Shown: positions 42,844 through 52,157 of the stretch, one piece after another
Numbering within the stretch: the stretch's first letter is position 1
Layout of the letters: the number at the start of each line of letters is the position of its first letter
Origin: Sphingobacterium sp. HMA12
GTDB lineage: Bacteria > Bacteroidota > Bacteroidia > Sphingobacteriales > Sphingobacteriaceae
Length of the DNA: 64,000 nucleotides
Direction of reading: 5' to 3'
Assembly: GCF_002933815.1 (NCBI RefSeq)
Contig: NZ_BEYR01000002.1
Location: 186,001-250,000 of the forward strand
Program-made: the position numbers and the translations under genes
The notes under the pieces: model-generated
Database searches by the model: none
Told to the model about the DNA's origin: nothing
What the model saw: the letters and a program-made list of their open reading frames with translations, nothing else

Positions 42844-44955
42844 ATGAAGAAAAGACAACTTTTGCCATTTATAATGATAGTGGCAACTGCATTTGTTGGT
42901 TGTGAGGAAAAAAAAATGATGACAGATAATCCTCTTTTATTAGCCTATGAAACGCCCTTTAATGTTCCACCATTTGACAAGATCAAAACTGAACATTTTA
43001 GACCTGCCTTTGAAGAGGCAATAAAAGTACATAATCTGGAGATTGACACCATTGTCAATAACTCCGATAAAGCGACTTTCCAAAATACGATAGTAGCCCT
43101 TGAAAATGCAGGAAGCTTGTTAAACAGTGTATCTACTGTATTTCATAACCTAAATAGCGCAAATACCAATGATAGCATTCAGGCAATTGCGAAAGATTTG
43201 GCGCCAATATTGTCAAGTCATTCCGATGAAATTTCGATGAATTCCAAGCTATTTGATAAAATCAAAACAGTCTGGAACAGCCGTAATACACTTGGTTTGG
43301 ATTCACAGGACAATAAGCTTTTGGAAGAGACCTACAAGAGCTTTGTACGTTCTGGTGCAAATCTGAAGGATGCTGATAAAGAAAAAATGAAAAAGATCAA
43401 TGCCGAACTTTCGACATTGACAACACAGTTTGGCCAGAACCTATTGGCTGAAACCAATGCCTACCAGCTAGTAGTAGATTCAGCAAGCCAATTGGAAGGC
43501 CTGCCTGAATCATTGAAAACAGCTGCCGCCGAAGAAGCCGTTAACAAAGGTAAAAAGGACAAATGGGTATTTACCTTACAAAATCCTTCAATCATGCCTT
43601 TCCTGCAGTATGCAAAAAATCGTGAGCTGAGAAAGCAGATCTGGGAGGCATATCAAATGCGCGGTAACCATGATAACATCAATGATAATAAAGAAATCAT
43701 TCAGAAAATTGTTAATCTTCGTCTTCAAAAGGCAAAACTATTAGGTTATGCCTCACATGCAGCCTATGTGCTTGAGGAATCCATGGCCAAAACACCTGAA
43801 AATGTATATGCATTATTAAATAAGTTATGGACACCGGCCTTGGCGAAAGCAAAAGGTGAAGAAGCCGATATCGCCAATGAAATTAAAGCTGAGGGGGGGA
43901 CTTTTGCTGTTGCACCTTACGATTGGAGGTATTATACAGAGATTATCCGCAAAAAACGCTTTGCATTGGATGAAGATGAAATAAAACCCTACTTGAGCCT
44001 ACCAGCAGTACGTGAAGGCGCTTTTGCTGTAGCAAATAAATTATATGGTCTGACATTCGTTGCCTTAAACAACGTGCCAACTTACCATAAGGAAGTAGAG
44101 GTGTACGAAGTGAAAGACAAAGATGGTTCACATCTGGGACTTTTGTATGCGGATTTCTTTCCGCGTGAATCGAAACGTGGTGGTGCATGGATGACTTCTT
44201 ACCGCGATCAATCCACAAAAGATGGTAAACGTGTTGCACCGGTAATTTCTATCGTATGTAATTTCACAAAACCTGTCGGAAAAAATCCAGCATTACTGAC
44301 TTTTGATGAGGCAACCACACTATTCCACGAATTTGGGCATGCCTTACATGGTCTGCTTTCCAATGTGCGGTACAGATCAATGGCGGGTACCTCGGTGCCA
44401 CGCGATTTTGTGGAATTACCATCACAGGTCATGGAAAATTGGGCCGCGGATCCAGAAGTATTAAAAACCTATGCAAAACATTTTAAGACCAAAGAGGCCA
44501 TGCCAGACTCCTTGATTCAGAAAATGGAAAAAGCAGGAACCTTTGATCAAGGCTTCGCGACAGTAGAATATCTTTCGGCAGCATTGCTCGATATGGATTA
44601 TCATGCCACGACCAAAGAAATTTCGAAAGATGTCAATGGATTTGAAAAATCGGCAATGAAGAAAATAGGTATTATTGATGCAATTATTCCGCGTTATAGA
44701 AGCACTTATTTTCAACATATCTTTGCTGGAGGTTATTCAGCAGGTTACTATGCGTATATCTGGTCAGAAGTATTAGACTCTGATGCTTTTGCAGCCTTTA
44801 AGGAAAAATCGCTGTACGATAAAGCAACAGCGGATTCATTCCGTAAGAATATACTTGAAAAAGGAGGGACAGATGATCCCGCAAAAATGTACCGTATCTT
44901 TAGAGGAGCAGATCCAGATCCGAAATATTTATTGAAAAAAAGAGGATTGAATTAA
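42844..44955 (+). CDS. M3-family zinc metallopeptidase lipoprotein (peptidyl-dipeptidase Dcp-like)
   Basis: A 703-residue oligopeptidase predicted to trim short peptides. A lipobox (FVGCEEKK, Cys about residue 20) indicates a lipoprotein, so it would act at the periplasmic or outer membrane, unlike cytosolic E. coli Dcp. The zinc-binding motif is TLFHEFGHALHGLL (HExxH about residues 496-500), with the third ligand Glu expected in the MENWAADPEVL segment (about 526). The helical N-terminal half covers about 40-350. Length agrees with Dcp/OpdA. Monocistronic with a strong terminator. Confidence 0.93.
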   Translation: MKKRQLLPFIMIVATAFVGCEEKKMMTDNPLLLAYETPFNVPPFDKIKTEHFRPAFEEAIKVHNLEIDTIVNNSDKATFQNTIVALENAGSLLNSVSTVFHNLNSANTNDSIQAIAKDLAPILSSHSDEISMNSKLFDKIKTVWNSRNTLGLDSQDNKLLEETYKSFVRSGANLKDADKEKMKKINAELSTLTTQFGQNLLAETNAYQLVVDSASQLEGLPESLKTAAAEEAVNKGKKDKWVFTLQNPSIMPFLQYAKNRELRKQIWEAYQMRGNHDNINDNKEIIQKIVNLRLQKAKLLGYASHAAYVLEESMAKTPENVYALLNKLWTPALAKAKGEEADIANEIKAEGGTFAVAPYDWRYYTEIIRKKRFALDEDEIKPYLSLPAVREGAFAVANKLYGLTFVALNNVPTYHKEVEVYEVKDKDGSHLGLLYADFFPRESKRGGAWMTSYRDQSTKDGKRVAPVISIVCNFTKPVGKNPALLTFDEATTLFHEFGHALHGLLSNVRYRSMAGTSVPRDFVELPSQVMENWAADPEVLKTYAKHFKTKEAMPDSLIQKMEKAGTFDQGFATVEYLSAALLDMDYHATTKEISKDVNGFEKSAMKKIGIIDAIIPRYRSTYFQHIFAGGYSAGYYAYIWSEVLDSDAFAAFKEKSLYDKATADSFRKNILEKGGTDDPAKMYRIFRGADPDPKYLLKKRGLN

Positions 44956-44964
44956 TCCCATATG

Positions 44965-45010
44965 AAACAAAAAAAGGAGATATAAAAAAATATATCTCCT
45001 TTTTTTGTTT
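44965..45010 (+). terminator. Terminator of the M3 peptidase gene
   Basis: A perfect 20-bp stem with an A6 loop; the arms contain AAAAAAAGGAGATATA and its complement with a T7 run. Confidence 0.92.
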
Positions 45011-45075
45011 AAATACTTGTTATTCTAAAAACAATGCTTACATTTGAATATTATTTATAATGAGTCTAAATAAAT

Positions 45076-45405
45076 ATGTATAGTATGTGTGATACCAAGA
45101 TCCTAAGTCAACGCGGAGATACCCACATAAGTGTTTGCCATAAGTGCAGAACATATTATATCTGGCAGCAAAGTTTTGTACTGACATTTACGCAGAATAA
45201 GTTTTTCGATTTTCTGAACATTATTAAGAGTAATGGTGATGAACTATTCTTCAGTACATTCCCGGATGGGGAGTTTCGTTTGATCATGAAAACACCCTAT
45301 CCTGACATCGTTTTCTCCTTTGATGAAGAACAATGGCAAAACTTTAGGGATGCTTTACAGGAATCGTATTACATGAATGAAGTTTATGGCATGTTAAACA
45401 ATTAA
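45076..45405 (+). CDS. Small conserved Bacteroidetes-type protein with CxxC motif
   Basis: A 109-residue cytosolic-looking protein. A Cys pair near the N-terminus (VCHKCRTYYIWQ, about 20-31) could bind metal; the following segment FVLTFTQNKFFDFLNIIKSN and the C-terminal FSFDEEQWQNFRDALQESYYM are amphipathic. The pattern reminds me of the DUF6686 group, but I am not certain. A second in-frame ATG at the fourth codon (45085) is an equally good start. Monocistronic, between two terminators. No function can be stated. Confidence 0.65.
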   Translation: MYSMCDTKILSQRGDTHISVCHKCRTYYIWQQSFVLTFTQNKFFDFLNIIKSNGDELFFSTFPDGEFRLIMKTPYPDIVFSFDEEQWQNFRDALQESYYMNEVYGMLNN

Positions 45406-45476
45406 GATAAAAAGTCCTGTTGCTTCGCTTGTGTTTCATCTCTCTTTCCTTATGCGTTGCTAACAGGCACAAACAA

Positions 45477-45523
45477 AACCCTCAGAGCTATCTGTATCAA
45501 GATACAGGTAGCTACTGAGGGTT
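45477..45523. terminator. Bidirectional terminator before ugd
   Basis: A long stem AACCCTCAG + AGCTATCTGTATC pairing with GATACAGGTAGCT + CTGAGGGTT, with one bulged A, one G-U pair and a 2-base loop. It lies between two convergent genes. Confidence 0.88.
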
Positions 45524-45545
45524 CTTCTTTATTATCAGGTTAGGG

Positions 45546-46931
45546 TTATTCCCCAATCGCGTAGTATTTAAAATCTAGATCTTCAAGTTGCTTCCGGTTC
45601 AGTAGTTTTCGCCCGTCGAATACGAAAGCTGGTTTCTTCATTTCATCCTTGATCTTTTTCCAGTCATAGGTTTTGAATTCATCCCATTCGGTTAATACCG
45701 CTACGGCATGTGCATCATCACAGGCTTCATAAGGAGTATTGACCACTTTGACCAGCGTCCTGTTTTCTTCCGATGAGCGGGTGTTCAGATAGTCCAGGTC
45801 AGCGTAAATACGTTCTGCAGATACCTTAGGGTCGTATACCGTAATTTCGGCCTGTTCATTTAATAGATAGTCGGCTACATAGATTGCTGCTGATTCACGG
45901 GTATCATTGGTGTCTTTTTTAAATGCCCAGCCCAAAAAAGCAATCTTTTTTCCCGATACAGTATTGTACAGCGTTTGGATGATATTGTCGGCAAAGCGGT
46001 GTTTTTGATAATCATTCATTATGATGACCTGATCCCAGTATTCGGCAACTTCCGTAAGCCCATAGCTACGCGCGATATAAACAAGATTCAGAATGTCTTT
46101 CTGGAAACAAGATCCCCCAAAGCCAACCGATGCTTTTAGGAATTTGGAACCAATACGAGTGTCCATGCCAATGGCTCTGGCCACTTCATCTACATTAGCG
46201 CCCGTTTTTTCACAAAGCGCCGAGATGGAGTTGATCGAAGAGACCCGTTGCGCCAGAAAAGCATTTGCGGTCAATTTAGAGAGCTCAGAAGACCATAAGT
46301 TAGTAGTCAAGATTCTGCTGTGATCTACCCAGTGCGCATAGATATCCACTAAAGCCGCAATTGCTTCCTCATGCTCACCGCCGATCAGCACACGGTCCGG
46401 ATTGATCAAATCTTGTATTGCAGTTCCTTCAGCCAAGAATTCAGGATTGGATAGAATGTGAAAATTTACACCATTGCCCGTATTATCAAGAATACTTTTC
46501 AAAGCGGCGGCAGTACGTACAGGAAGTGTGGATTTTTCAACGACAATTTTGTCATCTTTGGCGACTGCCGCAATCTGGCGTGCACATAGTTCGATATATT
46601 TTAAATCTGCTGCCATTCCTTTCCCTTTCCCGTAATTCTTGGTCGGGGTATTGACAGAAATAAAAATCATATCAGCCTCATCAATAGCTTTGTTGATATC
46701 GGTTGAGAAAAACAGATTGCGATCTCTTGCCTCGGCAACGATTTCTTGCAGGCCGGGTTCATAAACAGGAAGATTTTCTAGGTTTTGATCATTCCAGGCG
46801 GCGATACGTTCCGCATTCATGTCGACAATGGTGATCTCGATGTGAGGACATTGCTTGGCAACTACAGACATCGTTGGCCCGCCCACATAACCCGCTCCTA
46901 TACAGCATATTTTCTTGATAGTTTTACTCAT
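45546..46931 (-). CDS. ugd: UDP-glucose 6-dehydrogenase
   Basis: A 461-residue NAD-dependent enzyme oxidising UDP-glucose to UDP-glucuronate for surface polysaccharides. The N-terminal Rossmann motif [18 protein letters not shown] is at 8-25, the central helix segment [11 protein letters not shown] and PEFLAEGTA follow, and the catalytic Cys lies in [16 protein letters not shown] (about residue 272). The C-terminal domain contains [18 protein letters not shown]. Length near 460 is as in the longer (animal-like) UGD subgroup. Single gene, convergent with the CxxC protein gene and divergent from dnaG. Confidence 0.95.
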   Translation of the reverse strand: MSKTIKKICCIGAGYVGGPTMSVVAKQCPHIEITIVDMNAERIAAWNDQNLENLPVYEPGLQEIVAEARDRNLFFSTDINKAIDEADMIFISVNTPTKNYGKGKGMAADLKYIELCARQIAAVAKDDKIVVEKSTLPVRTAAALKSILDNTGNGVNFHILSNPEFLAEGTAIQDLINPDRVLIGGEHEEAIAALVDIYAHWVDHSRILTTNLWSSELSKLTANAFLAQRVSSINSISALCEKTGANVDEVARAIGMDTRIGSKFLKASVGFGGSCFQKDILNLVYIARSYGLTEVAEYWDQVIIMNDYQKHRFADNIIQTLYNTVSGKKIAFLGWAFKKDTNDTRESAAIYVADYLLNEQAEITVYDPKVSAERIYADLDYLNTRSSEENRTLVKVVNTPYEACDDAHAVAVLTEWDEFKTYDWKKIKDEMKKPAFVFDGRKLLNRKQLEDLDFKYYAIGE

Positions 46932-46964
46932 TTTGATTATCTTAATCAGCTATAAATTGAAGAA

Positions 46965-46972
46965 CAAATGTA
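46965..46972 (-). promoter_or_regulatory. -7 box of ugd
   Basis: TACATTTG on the minus strand matches TAnnTTTG and ends 33 bases before the ATG. Confidence 0.55.
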
Positions 46973-47225
46973 AAGAATTCGAAATTGTTTTTTGTCGATA
47001 AAAGTCAATATTTCGTCGCAAAGCTATAAAATACAAATTTATAGGTCATATAACCTGCGAATGGAACCTTTGTGCCGCCCGTCCGCCAGATCGATGGGGA
47101 ATACTCAGGTCGACAGCACGAAAAATCTCTTTTTCCCGGTTTGAATACGCAGGAATTGAGGTGGCATAAATAATTGGATTGAGACTGAAATCTATCAGAT
47201 TTATACTAATTTTACATTAAAAATA
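46973..47225. other. Divergent gap between ugd and dnaG
   Basis: About 250 bases; no credible small gene or RNA was seen. TAATTTTA close to dnaG (about 47206) is one base from the -7 consensus. Confidence 0.4.
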
Positions 47226-47239
47226 GGAGCAGGGTTTTG
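47226..47239 (+). promoter_or_regulatory. Shine-Dalgarno-like site and TTG start of dnaG
   Basis: GGAGC at 47226-47230, preceded by A, sits six bases before a TTG initiation codon at 47237. A clear purine-rich site is unusual in this window and probably compensates for the weak start codon. Confidence 0.5.
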
Positions 47240-49240
47240 ATAAAGCAAGAGGTTATTGATAAAGTACTGGAAACGGCACGGATAGAGGAAGTGGTGGGTG
47301 ACTTCGTTGATTTAAAGAAGCGTGGCACTTCCTTGATCGGAAACTGTCCATTTCACCACGAAAAAACACCATCGTTTCACGTTTCTGTCTCAAAAGGTAT
47401 CTACAAATGTTTCGGTTGCGGTGTTGGGGGCGATTCACTCAAGTTTGTCATGGAACTGGAGAAGTTTTCCTATCCCGAAGCAATCCGTTATCTGGCAGAT
47501 AAATATTCCATTGAGATCGAAGAAGTTGAGCGCTCTCCGGCGCAGTTAGCAGCACAGGATAAGCGTGAAAGCCTCTATGTCTTGAGTGCCTGGGCAGGTA
47601 AATTTTTCGTGGAGCAACTCTGGAAAAGTGAAATGGGGCAGGTCATCGGACTGAACTATTTCAAAGAACGGGGATACCGTGAGGATATCATCAAGAAATT
47701 CGAACTCGGCTATTCGCCCGAAGAATGGACCGCACTAGTTGATAAAGCACAGGAAGCAGGGTTCCATCCGGATTACCTTGCAGCGAGTGGGCTTGCCATT
47801 GAGCGTGACGACAAATCCCTCTACGATCGCTTTAGGGGACGTGTTATGTTCCCTATTCATAACTTGACCGGACGTATTATCGGGTTTGGTGGACGGACGC
47901 TAAAGACCGACAAAAAGGTCGCCAAATATGTGAACTCCCCCGAAAGCGAGATCTATCATAAATCAGATGTTCTCTACGGCTTGAATTTTGCCAAAAAGGC
48001 AATCATGGAAGAGGATAACTGCTACCTCGTTGAAGGTTATGCAGACGTCCTATCTGTACATCAGGCAGGTGTTGAAAATGTGGTTTCTTCTTCGGGAACT
48101 TCCCTGACGACAGGTCAGATCAAATTGATCTCCCGGTTTACGAAAAATGTAACCATACTTTATGATGGCGACGAAGCCGGTATAAAGGCTTCCCTGCGCG
48201 GGACCGATATGTTATTGGAAGAAGGTCTGAATGTGAAGGTATTGCTCTTCCCAGATGGAAATGATCCAGATTCCTATGTGCAAAAGTTTGGAGCCACAGC
48301 CTTTAAAGACTATGTGAAATCCCGCCAGCAGGATTTTATCTTCTATAAAACAAGTATTTTGCTTCGTGACGCCAACAACGATCCGATAAAAAGGGCCGAA
48401 GTCATCCGTGATGTGGTGGAGAGTATTGCTTTGATTCCGGATGAAATTAAAGTCTCGGTATTTATTCGTGAATGTAGCAATTTATTGGATATTGAGGAAC
48501 GCATCTTGCTCGCAGAGCTGAATAAAATAAGGCTAAATAAAGCAAAGAAGGCAGATAAAGATGCCAACCGCAAAGCGCAGAATAGCCCGGCAAATACGGG
48601 AATGCCGCCCTTTGGAATGGATGGGCCACCACCGGATTTCTTTATGACGGATGATGAACGTGGGAGCGTGCCGGCCATGGAGGCTACAGCGGAGCCCACG
48701 CAGCTGACAGCTGAGATTCTGCAGGAACGGGAAATCGTCCGCATCCTGATCAACTACGGTGACTATCTGGCGACTTGGGAAGGCGATGGCGACATTCCGG
48801 TTGCAGGCGTTTTATTAGGGAACATCGGCGATATCGAATTTAAAGATAAGGCCGCTGCATTTATTCTAAAAGCTTATCGGGATGCCGCTGAAAACTATGA
48901 AATCCCAGATGCAAAATTATTTTATTCCAATCCTGATGCTGCTGTTTCCGAACTGGCGATCAATTGCGTCGCAACAAAATATTCGCTCAGCGAAAACTGG
49001 AACGACGATAAACGTAAGATCTATGTAAGCCAGGAGTATGAACATCTTAAAAAATTGGTTGTCGAAGCCATCTATCGGATAAAAAAGCAAAAAATCGGAG
49101 CCGAAATGCACCATATTCGCGAAGAAATGAAGCAAGAACAGGATGTTGCTAATTTGGAAGTACTTATCTTTAAGTACCAAAAGCTCAAAGAAGCAGAGCG
49201 GCTTTTGGGCGGATTTTTGGGTAATACAATCGTAAAGTAA
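47237..49240 (+). CDS. dnaG: DNA primase
   Basis: A 667-residue primase making RNA primers at replication forks. The CHC2 zinc-binding domain is at about 30-95 (NCPFHHEKTPSFHVS ... YKCFGCG: Cys37, His, Cys58, Cys61). The catalytic core follows with the TOPRIM motifs VEGYADVLS (about 264) and ILYDGDEAGIKASLRGTD (about 310). A low-complexity linker (about 445-500, Pro/Met-rich) leads to the C-terminal helicase-interaction region. The start is TTG with an upstream GGAG; the preceding sequence offers no ATG in frame. yraN follows after ten bases. Confidence 0.96.
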   Translation: MIKQEVIDKVLETARIEEVVGDFVDLKKRGTSLIGNCPFHHEKTPSFHVSVSKGIYKCFGCGVGGDSLKFVMELEKFSYPEAIRYLADKYSIEIEEVERSPAQLAAQDKRESLYVLSAWAGKFFVEQLWKSEMGQVIGLNYFKERGYREDIIKKFELGYSPEEWTALVDKAQEAGFHPDYLAASGLAIERDDKSLYDRFRGRVMFPIHNLTGRIIGFGGRTLKTDKKVAKYVNSPESEIYHKSDVLYGLNFAKKAIMEEDNCYLVEGYADVLSVHQAGVENVVSSSGTSLTTGQIKLISRFTKNVTILYDGDEAGIKASLRGTDMLLEEGLNVKVLLFPDGNDPDSYVQKFGATAFKDYVKSRQQDFIFYKTSILLRDANNDPIKRAEVIRDVVESIALIPDEIKVSVFIRECSNLLDIEERILLAELNKIRLNKAKKADKDANRKAQNSPANTGMPPFGMDGPPPDFFMTDDERGSVPAMEATAEPTQLTAEILQEREIVRILINYGDYLATWEGDGDIPVAGVLLGNIGDIEFKDKAAAFILKAYRDAAENYEIPDAKLFYSNPDAAVSELAINCVATKYSLSENWNDDKRKIYVSQEYEHLKKLVVEAIYRIKKQKIGAEMHHIREEMKQEQDVANLEVLIFKYQKLKEAERLLGGFLGNTIVK

Positions 49241-49250
49241 CTCGGATGAT

Positions 49251-49607
49251 ATGGCGAAACATCTTGAAATAGGAATACAGGGCGAACAATTGGCCATGGA
49301 ATATCTGATCAAGATGGGCTATAAAATAGTGTTAAGAAATTGGCGATTTAAGAATTTAGAAGTAGATTTGATCGTCATGGATGGGGATACACTGGTATTC
49401 GTGGAGGTGAAAACAAGATCGAGGACAGATTTTGGTGAACCCTATGAATTTGTGGATACCCGCAAACAACGGCGACTGATTCGTGCAGCTCAAGCCTATA
49501 TCTTGAAATATGCCTATGTAGGTGAAGTGAGGTTTGATGTCGTGGCTTTGACACATGGTACGCATTCGGAACTAACTTATATAAAAGATGCTTTTTGGGA
49601 TAGTTGA
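49251..49607 (+). CDS. YraN/UPF0102 family nuclease-fold protein
   Basis: A 118-residue protein with the restriction-endonuclease-like core of UPF0102: GIQGEQLAMEYLIKMGYKIVLRNWRF, then LEVDLIVMDGDTLVFVEVKTRS, which supplies the D...E-x-K set, and DTRKQRRLIRAAQAYI. Members are thought to act on Holliday-junction-like DNA, but the role is poorly established. Ten bases after dnaG, hence probably the same operon. Confidence 0.92.
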   Translation: MAKHLEIGIQGEQLAMEYLIKMGYKIVLRNWRFKNLEVDLIVMDGDTLVFVEVKTRSRTDFGEPYEFVDTRKQRRLIRAAQAYILKYAYVGEVRFDVVALTHGTHSELTYIKDAFWDS

Positions 49608-49790
49608 TCATAGCATTTAGGTATTGGACTGAGGTAGGCGACCCTGGCCTCATAGGCTGTCGGTTACGCGGAGTTTCTGGTTTCGAATCGGACTTTTTAA
49701 ATCATAATGGTGAGACGATCATGATTTATTTAAACATACTGTTTTATAAAAATAAGATCTTTTCATCAGCGCTAAAAATTAATTATATAG

Positions 49791-50819
49791 ATGAAAAAAA
49801 TCACGTATTTTATTGCGATTGCAGCACTTGCTTTTGCTTCCTGTAAGTCGAAAAAATCTGCGTTGGAATTTGCATCTCCGGGTGCTAACCAAGCGGTATT
49901 GAAGGGTAGTCAAGTGCAATTGAAATTGAAATTTGATGCTATTACCATGGACTCTGTTGCTTATTTTGTAGACGACAAACATGTGGGTTCTTCAACTGAT
50001 ACGGTAGCCATTACTGTTGAGACCAAAGACATGGCCTACGGCACGCGGAATATTTCTGCAACAGTCTACAGCGGTGGTAAGTCTGATTCCGTTTCGAGTA
50101 CCTTCTATGTGGTTCCGGCGAGTGCTAAGAACTATGGATTCCAAGTGGTCAACAAATATCCACATGATACGACAGCATTTACCCAGGGTCTTCAATTTGC
50201 TGACGGTGTATTGTATGAGTCAAATGGACGGTATGGGGAGTCAAACCTTAGAAAGGTAGATCTGACAACAGGAAAGGTACTGAAAGAAATCAAATTCGAT
50301 GAAAAAACCTTTGCTGAAGGAATGACTTTGGTAGGCAACAAATTGTTTATGTTGACCTGGCAGCAAGGAGAAGGATATGTATTTGATAAAAACTCGTTTA
50401 CAAAAGAAAGCTCGTTCAAATACGAAAATAGTAAAGAAGGTTGGGGAATTACCTACGATGGAAAGCACCTGATCAAATCGGACGGATCAAACAAATTATT
50501 CTTTTTAGATGCAGCTACGGGTAAAGAGCTGAACGCAATTGGTGTATATGACGAGAATGGTCCGGTGGATGAACTGAATGAATTGGAATATATTGACGGA
50601 AAAGTTTATGCAAATGTGTACCAGAAAGATGTCATTGTAATCATCAATCCGGAGACAGGTGCAGTAGAGGGGCGTATTAATCTCGTCGGTATCTATGAGC
50701 ATACTGCAGCTTATGATAATGAGCTGAACGGTATAGCCTATGACCATGCCAATAAACGTTTGTTCGTAACAGGTAAATTATGGAATACGTTGTACGAGAT
50801 TAAGGCGATTGAAAAGTAA
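49791..50819 (+). CDS. Glutaminyl-peptide cyclotransferase lipoprotein
   Basis: A 342-residue lipoprotein (lipobox FASCKSKK, Cys about 18). Residues about 25-110 form an Ig-like sandwich; residues about 115-340 are the five-bladed beta-propeller of the bacterial/plant-type glutamine cyclotransferase (PHDTTAFTQGLQFADGVLYES, TFAEGMTLVGNKLFMLTWQQG, NELEYIDGKVYANVYQKDVI). It would convert N-terminal Gln to pyroglutamate on exported proteins in the periplasm. This agrees with the Gln-first mature ends predicted for several exported proteins in this window. Followed by a terminator; preceded by 183 bases without a gene. Confidence 0.93.
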   Translation: MKKITYFIAIAALAFASCKSKKSALEFASPGANQAVLKGSQVQLKLKFDAITMDSVAYFVDDKHVGSSTDTVAITVETKDMAYGTRNISATVYSGGKSDSVSSTFYVVPASAKNYGFQVVNKYPHDTTAFTQGLQFADGVLYESNGRYGESNLRKVDLTTGKVLKEIKFDEKTFAEGMTLVGNKLFMLTWQQGEGYVFDKNSFTKESSFKYENSKEGWGITYDGKHLIKSDGSNKLFFLDAATGKELNAIGVYDENGPVDELNELEYIDGKVYANVYQKDVIVIINPETGAVEGRINLVGIYEHTAAYDNELNGIAYDHANKRLFVTGKLWNTLYEIKAIEK

Positions 50820-50848
50820 TAGCCTACCAATACAAAATACATGTAAAG

Positions 50849-50876
50849 AAAAGCCGTACCCTTGGATACGGCTTTT
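50849..50876 (+). terminator. Terminator of the glutaminyl cyclase gene
   Basis: A 10-bp stem AAAAGCCGTA / TACGGCTTTT with an 8-base loop and a following T-rich run. Confidence 0.9.
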
Positions 50877-51060
50877 TCTTTTGACCCGACGTTGTCGAAG
50901 GAGCTTTATTTGGAGCCGAAGCGATGATCCTGCATAGTGCGTTCGGCTAAAGGTAGCCTTGCATCAGTCATGAAGATTTCTATTGGATTACTAATATATA
51001 CGTGTCTACGAGTGAAATTGATTCGGATATATATATCTGGCCATTTGAAATACAGCATCA
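50877..51060. other. Gap between two terminators
   Basis: About 180 bases with no coding frame of note. A 6-bp stem GCCGAA / TTCGGC near 50913-50947 is the only structure seen. Confidence 0.4.
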
Positions 51061-51115
51061 ATCAGCATAAAAAAAGAGATGAAAACTTAGTTTTCATCTC
51101 TTTTTTTATGCTGAT
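51061..51115. terminator. Perfect 26-bp terminator hairpin of the Kelch lipoprotein gene
   Basis: 51061-51086 pairs base for base with 51090-51115 across a TTA loop. The stem includes an A7/T7 tract and an ATCAGCAT / ATGCTGAT clamp like that of the terminator at 9488-9536. Confidence 0.92.
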
Positions 51116-51125
51116 CTTAGTTCGA

Positions 51126-52151
51126 TTAATAAATCGGAGTAAACATCCAAGTATCGTCAAAACGGGTAGATCCGTTCAGACCAGTAGTCACATAACCATT
51201 GCTTCCTACTGCAAAGCCTATAGCATCTTGACGTGCTGAACCAGCAAAGTTGCCATTGTCATTTGTCCAGTAATCGCCACCGACATTGTATTTCCAAACG
51301 GTGTTGATAACAGCATTTTTGTAACCACCAACTACAAATGGGGTGCCGTTGATTGCAAATGCAGCAGCACTTGAGCGGGTTAAGTCATAAGTATATGAAT
51401 TGTCTGCTCTGTTTAAATCATTTAGTTTAGTCCATTTGCTACCATCAAATTTGTAGAAATCTTTCGGGTAAGAACCATTTGAAATACCTCCACCAATATA
51501 TGCAACATTACTTACGACAAAAGAAAATGCTGATTTTCTTTTAGAAGAAAAAGGAGCATCACTGATCGCCTGCCAAGTGTTCGCCGTTGGATCATATTTA
51601 TAGAATTCATTTGTGTTGGTAGTTCCACCGTTGACAACCGTTTCACCTGTTCCCACGTATGCAGCACCATTCAATGTAAACGCAACAGCATTTGATAATG
51701 CAATTGGCAAGGGTGCAATAGGAGACCATGAGCCTTTACCTCCGTCAGCTGCTGGATCAAATTTGTAGAAATCTTTTAAGTTGTTGGTTCCATCATTTCC
51801 ACCACCGATATAACCGATATTGCCGATTGAAAAACCGATAGCACCGTTTCTCGCTACGCCAGTAAAAGGAGCTTTCTCTGCCCAAGTATTGGATGCAGCA
51901 TCGTATGCATAAGTATCTTGAACACGGAAAGGTTTTCCCCCAGCATTACTTGCTAAACCAGTTGAAACATAAGCAATGTTATTTATCAAAAAGCTCGCAG
52001 CAGATGAAGTTTGTGGCCCTTTAAATGCAGCTTTTTCAAACCATTCGTCTGATTTATCAGATTCATCGTCGTCACTTTTTTTACAAGAAGAGAAAGTTGT
52101 AACTGTAAATACAAAAGCTAATAAAACGAGTAGCCAATTTTTCTTGTTCAT
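51126..52151 (-). CDS. Kelch-repeat beta-propeller lipoprotein
   Basis: A 341-residue lipoprotein (lipobox FSSCKKSD, Cys about 23) with an acidic linker (DDDESDKSDE) and six or so Kelch-type repeats of about 45-50 residues. Each repeat ends in a pattern such as DTYAYDAASNTWAEKAPF, DFYKFDPAADGGKGSW or EFYKYDPTANTWQ, alternating with GFSIGNIGYIGGG-like strands. It should fold as a beta-propeller displayed on the cell surface or in the periplasm. It is six bases downstream of the DUF4270 gene, hence co-transcribed. Binding partner unknown. Confidence 0.88.
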   Translation of the reverse strand: MNKKNWLLVLLAFVFTVTTFSSCKKSDDDESDKSDEWFEKAAFKGPQTSSAASFLINNIAYVSTGLASNAGGKPFRVQDTYAYDAASNTWAEKAPFTGVARNGAIGFSIGNIGYIGGGNDGTNNLKDFYKFDPAADGGKGSWSPIAPLPIALSNAVAFTLNGAAYVGTGETVVNGGTTNTNEFYKYDPTANTWQAISDAPFSSKRKSAFSFVVSNVAYIGGGISNGSYPKDFYKFDGSKWTKLNDLNRADNSYTYDLTRSSAAAFAINGTPFVVGGYKNAVINTVWKYNVGGDYWTNDNGNFAGSARQDAIGFAVGSNGYVTTGLNGSTRFDDTWMFTPIY

Positions 52152-52157
52152 AAATTA

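Noticed and set aside
49626..49690. tRNA-like string with GGTTTCGAATC and a CTCATAG loop
   Set aside because: No acceptor stem closes, the T-loop is out of register (TTTCGAA rather than TTCGAAT), and no 3' end follows; at most a degraded relic.
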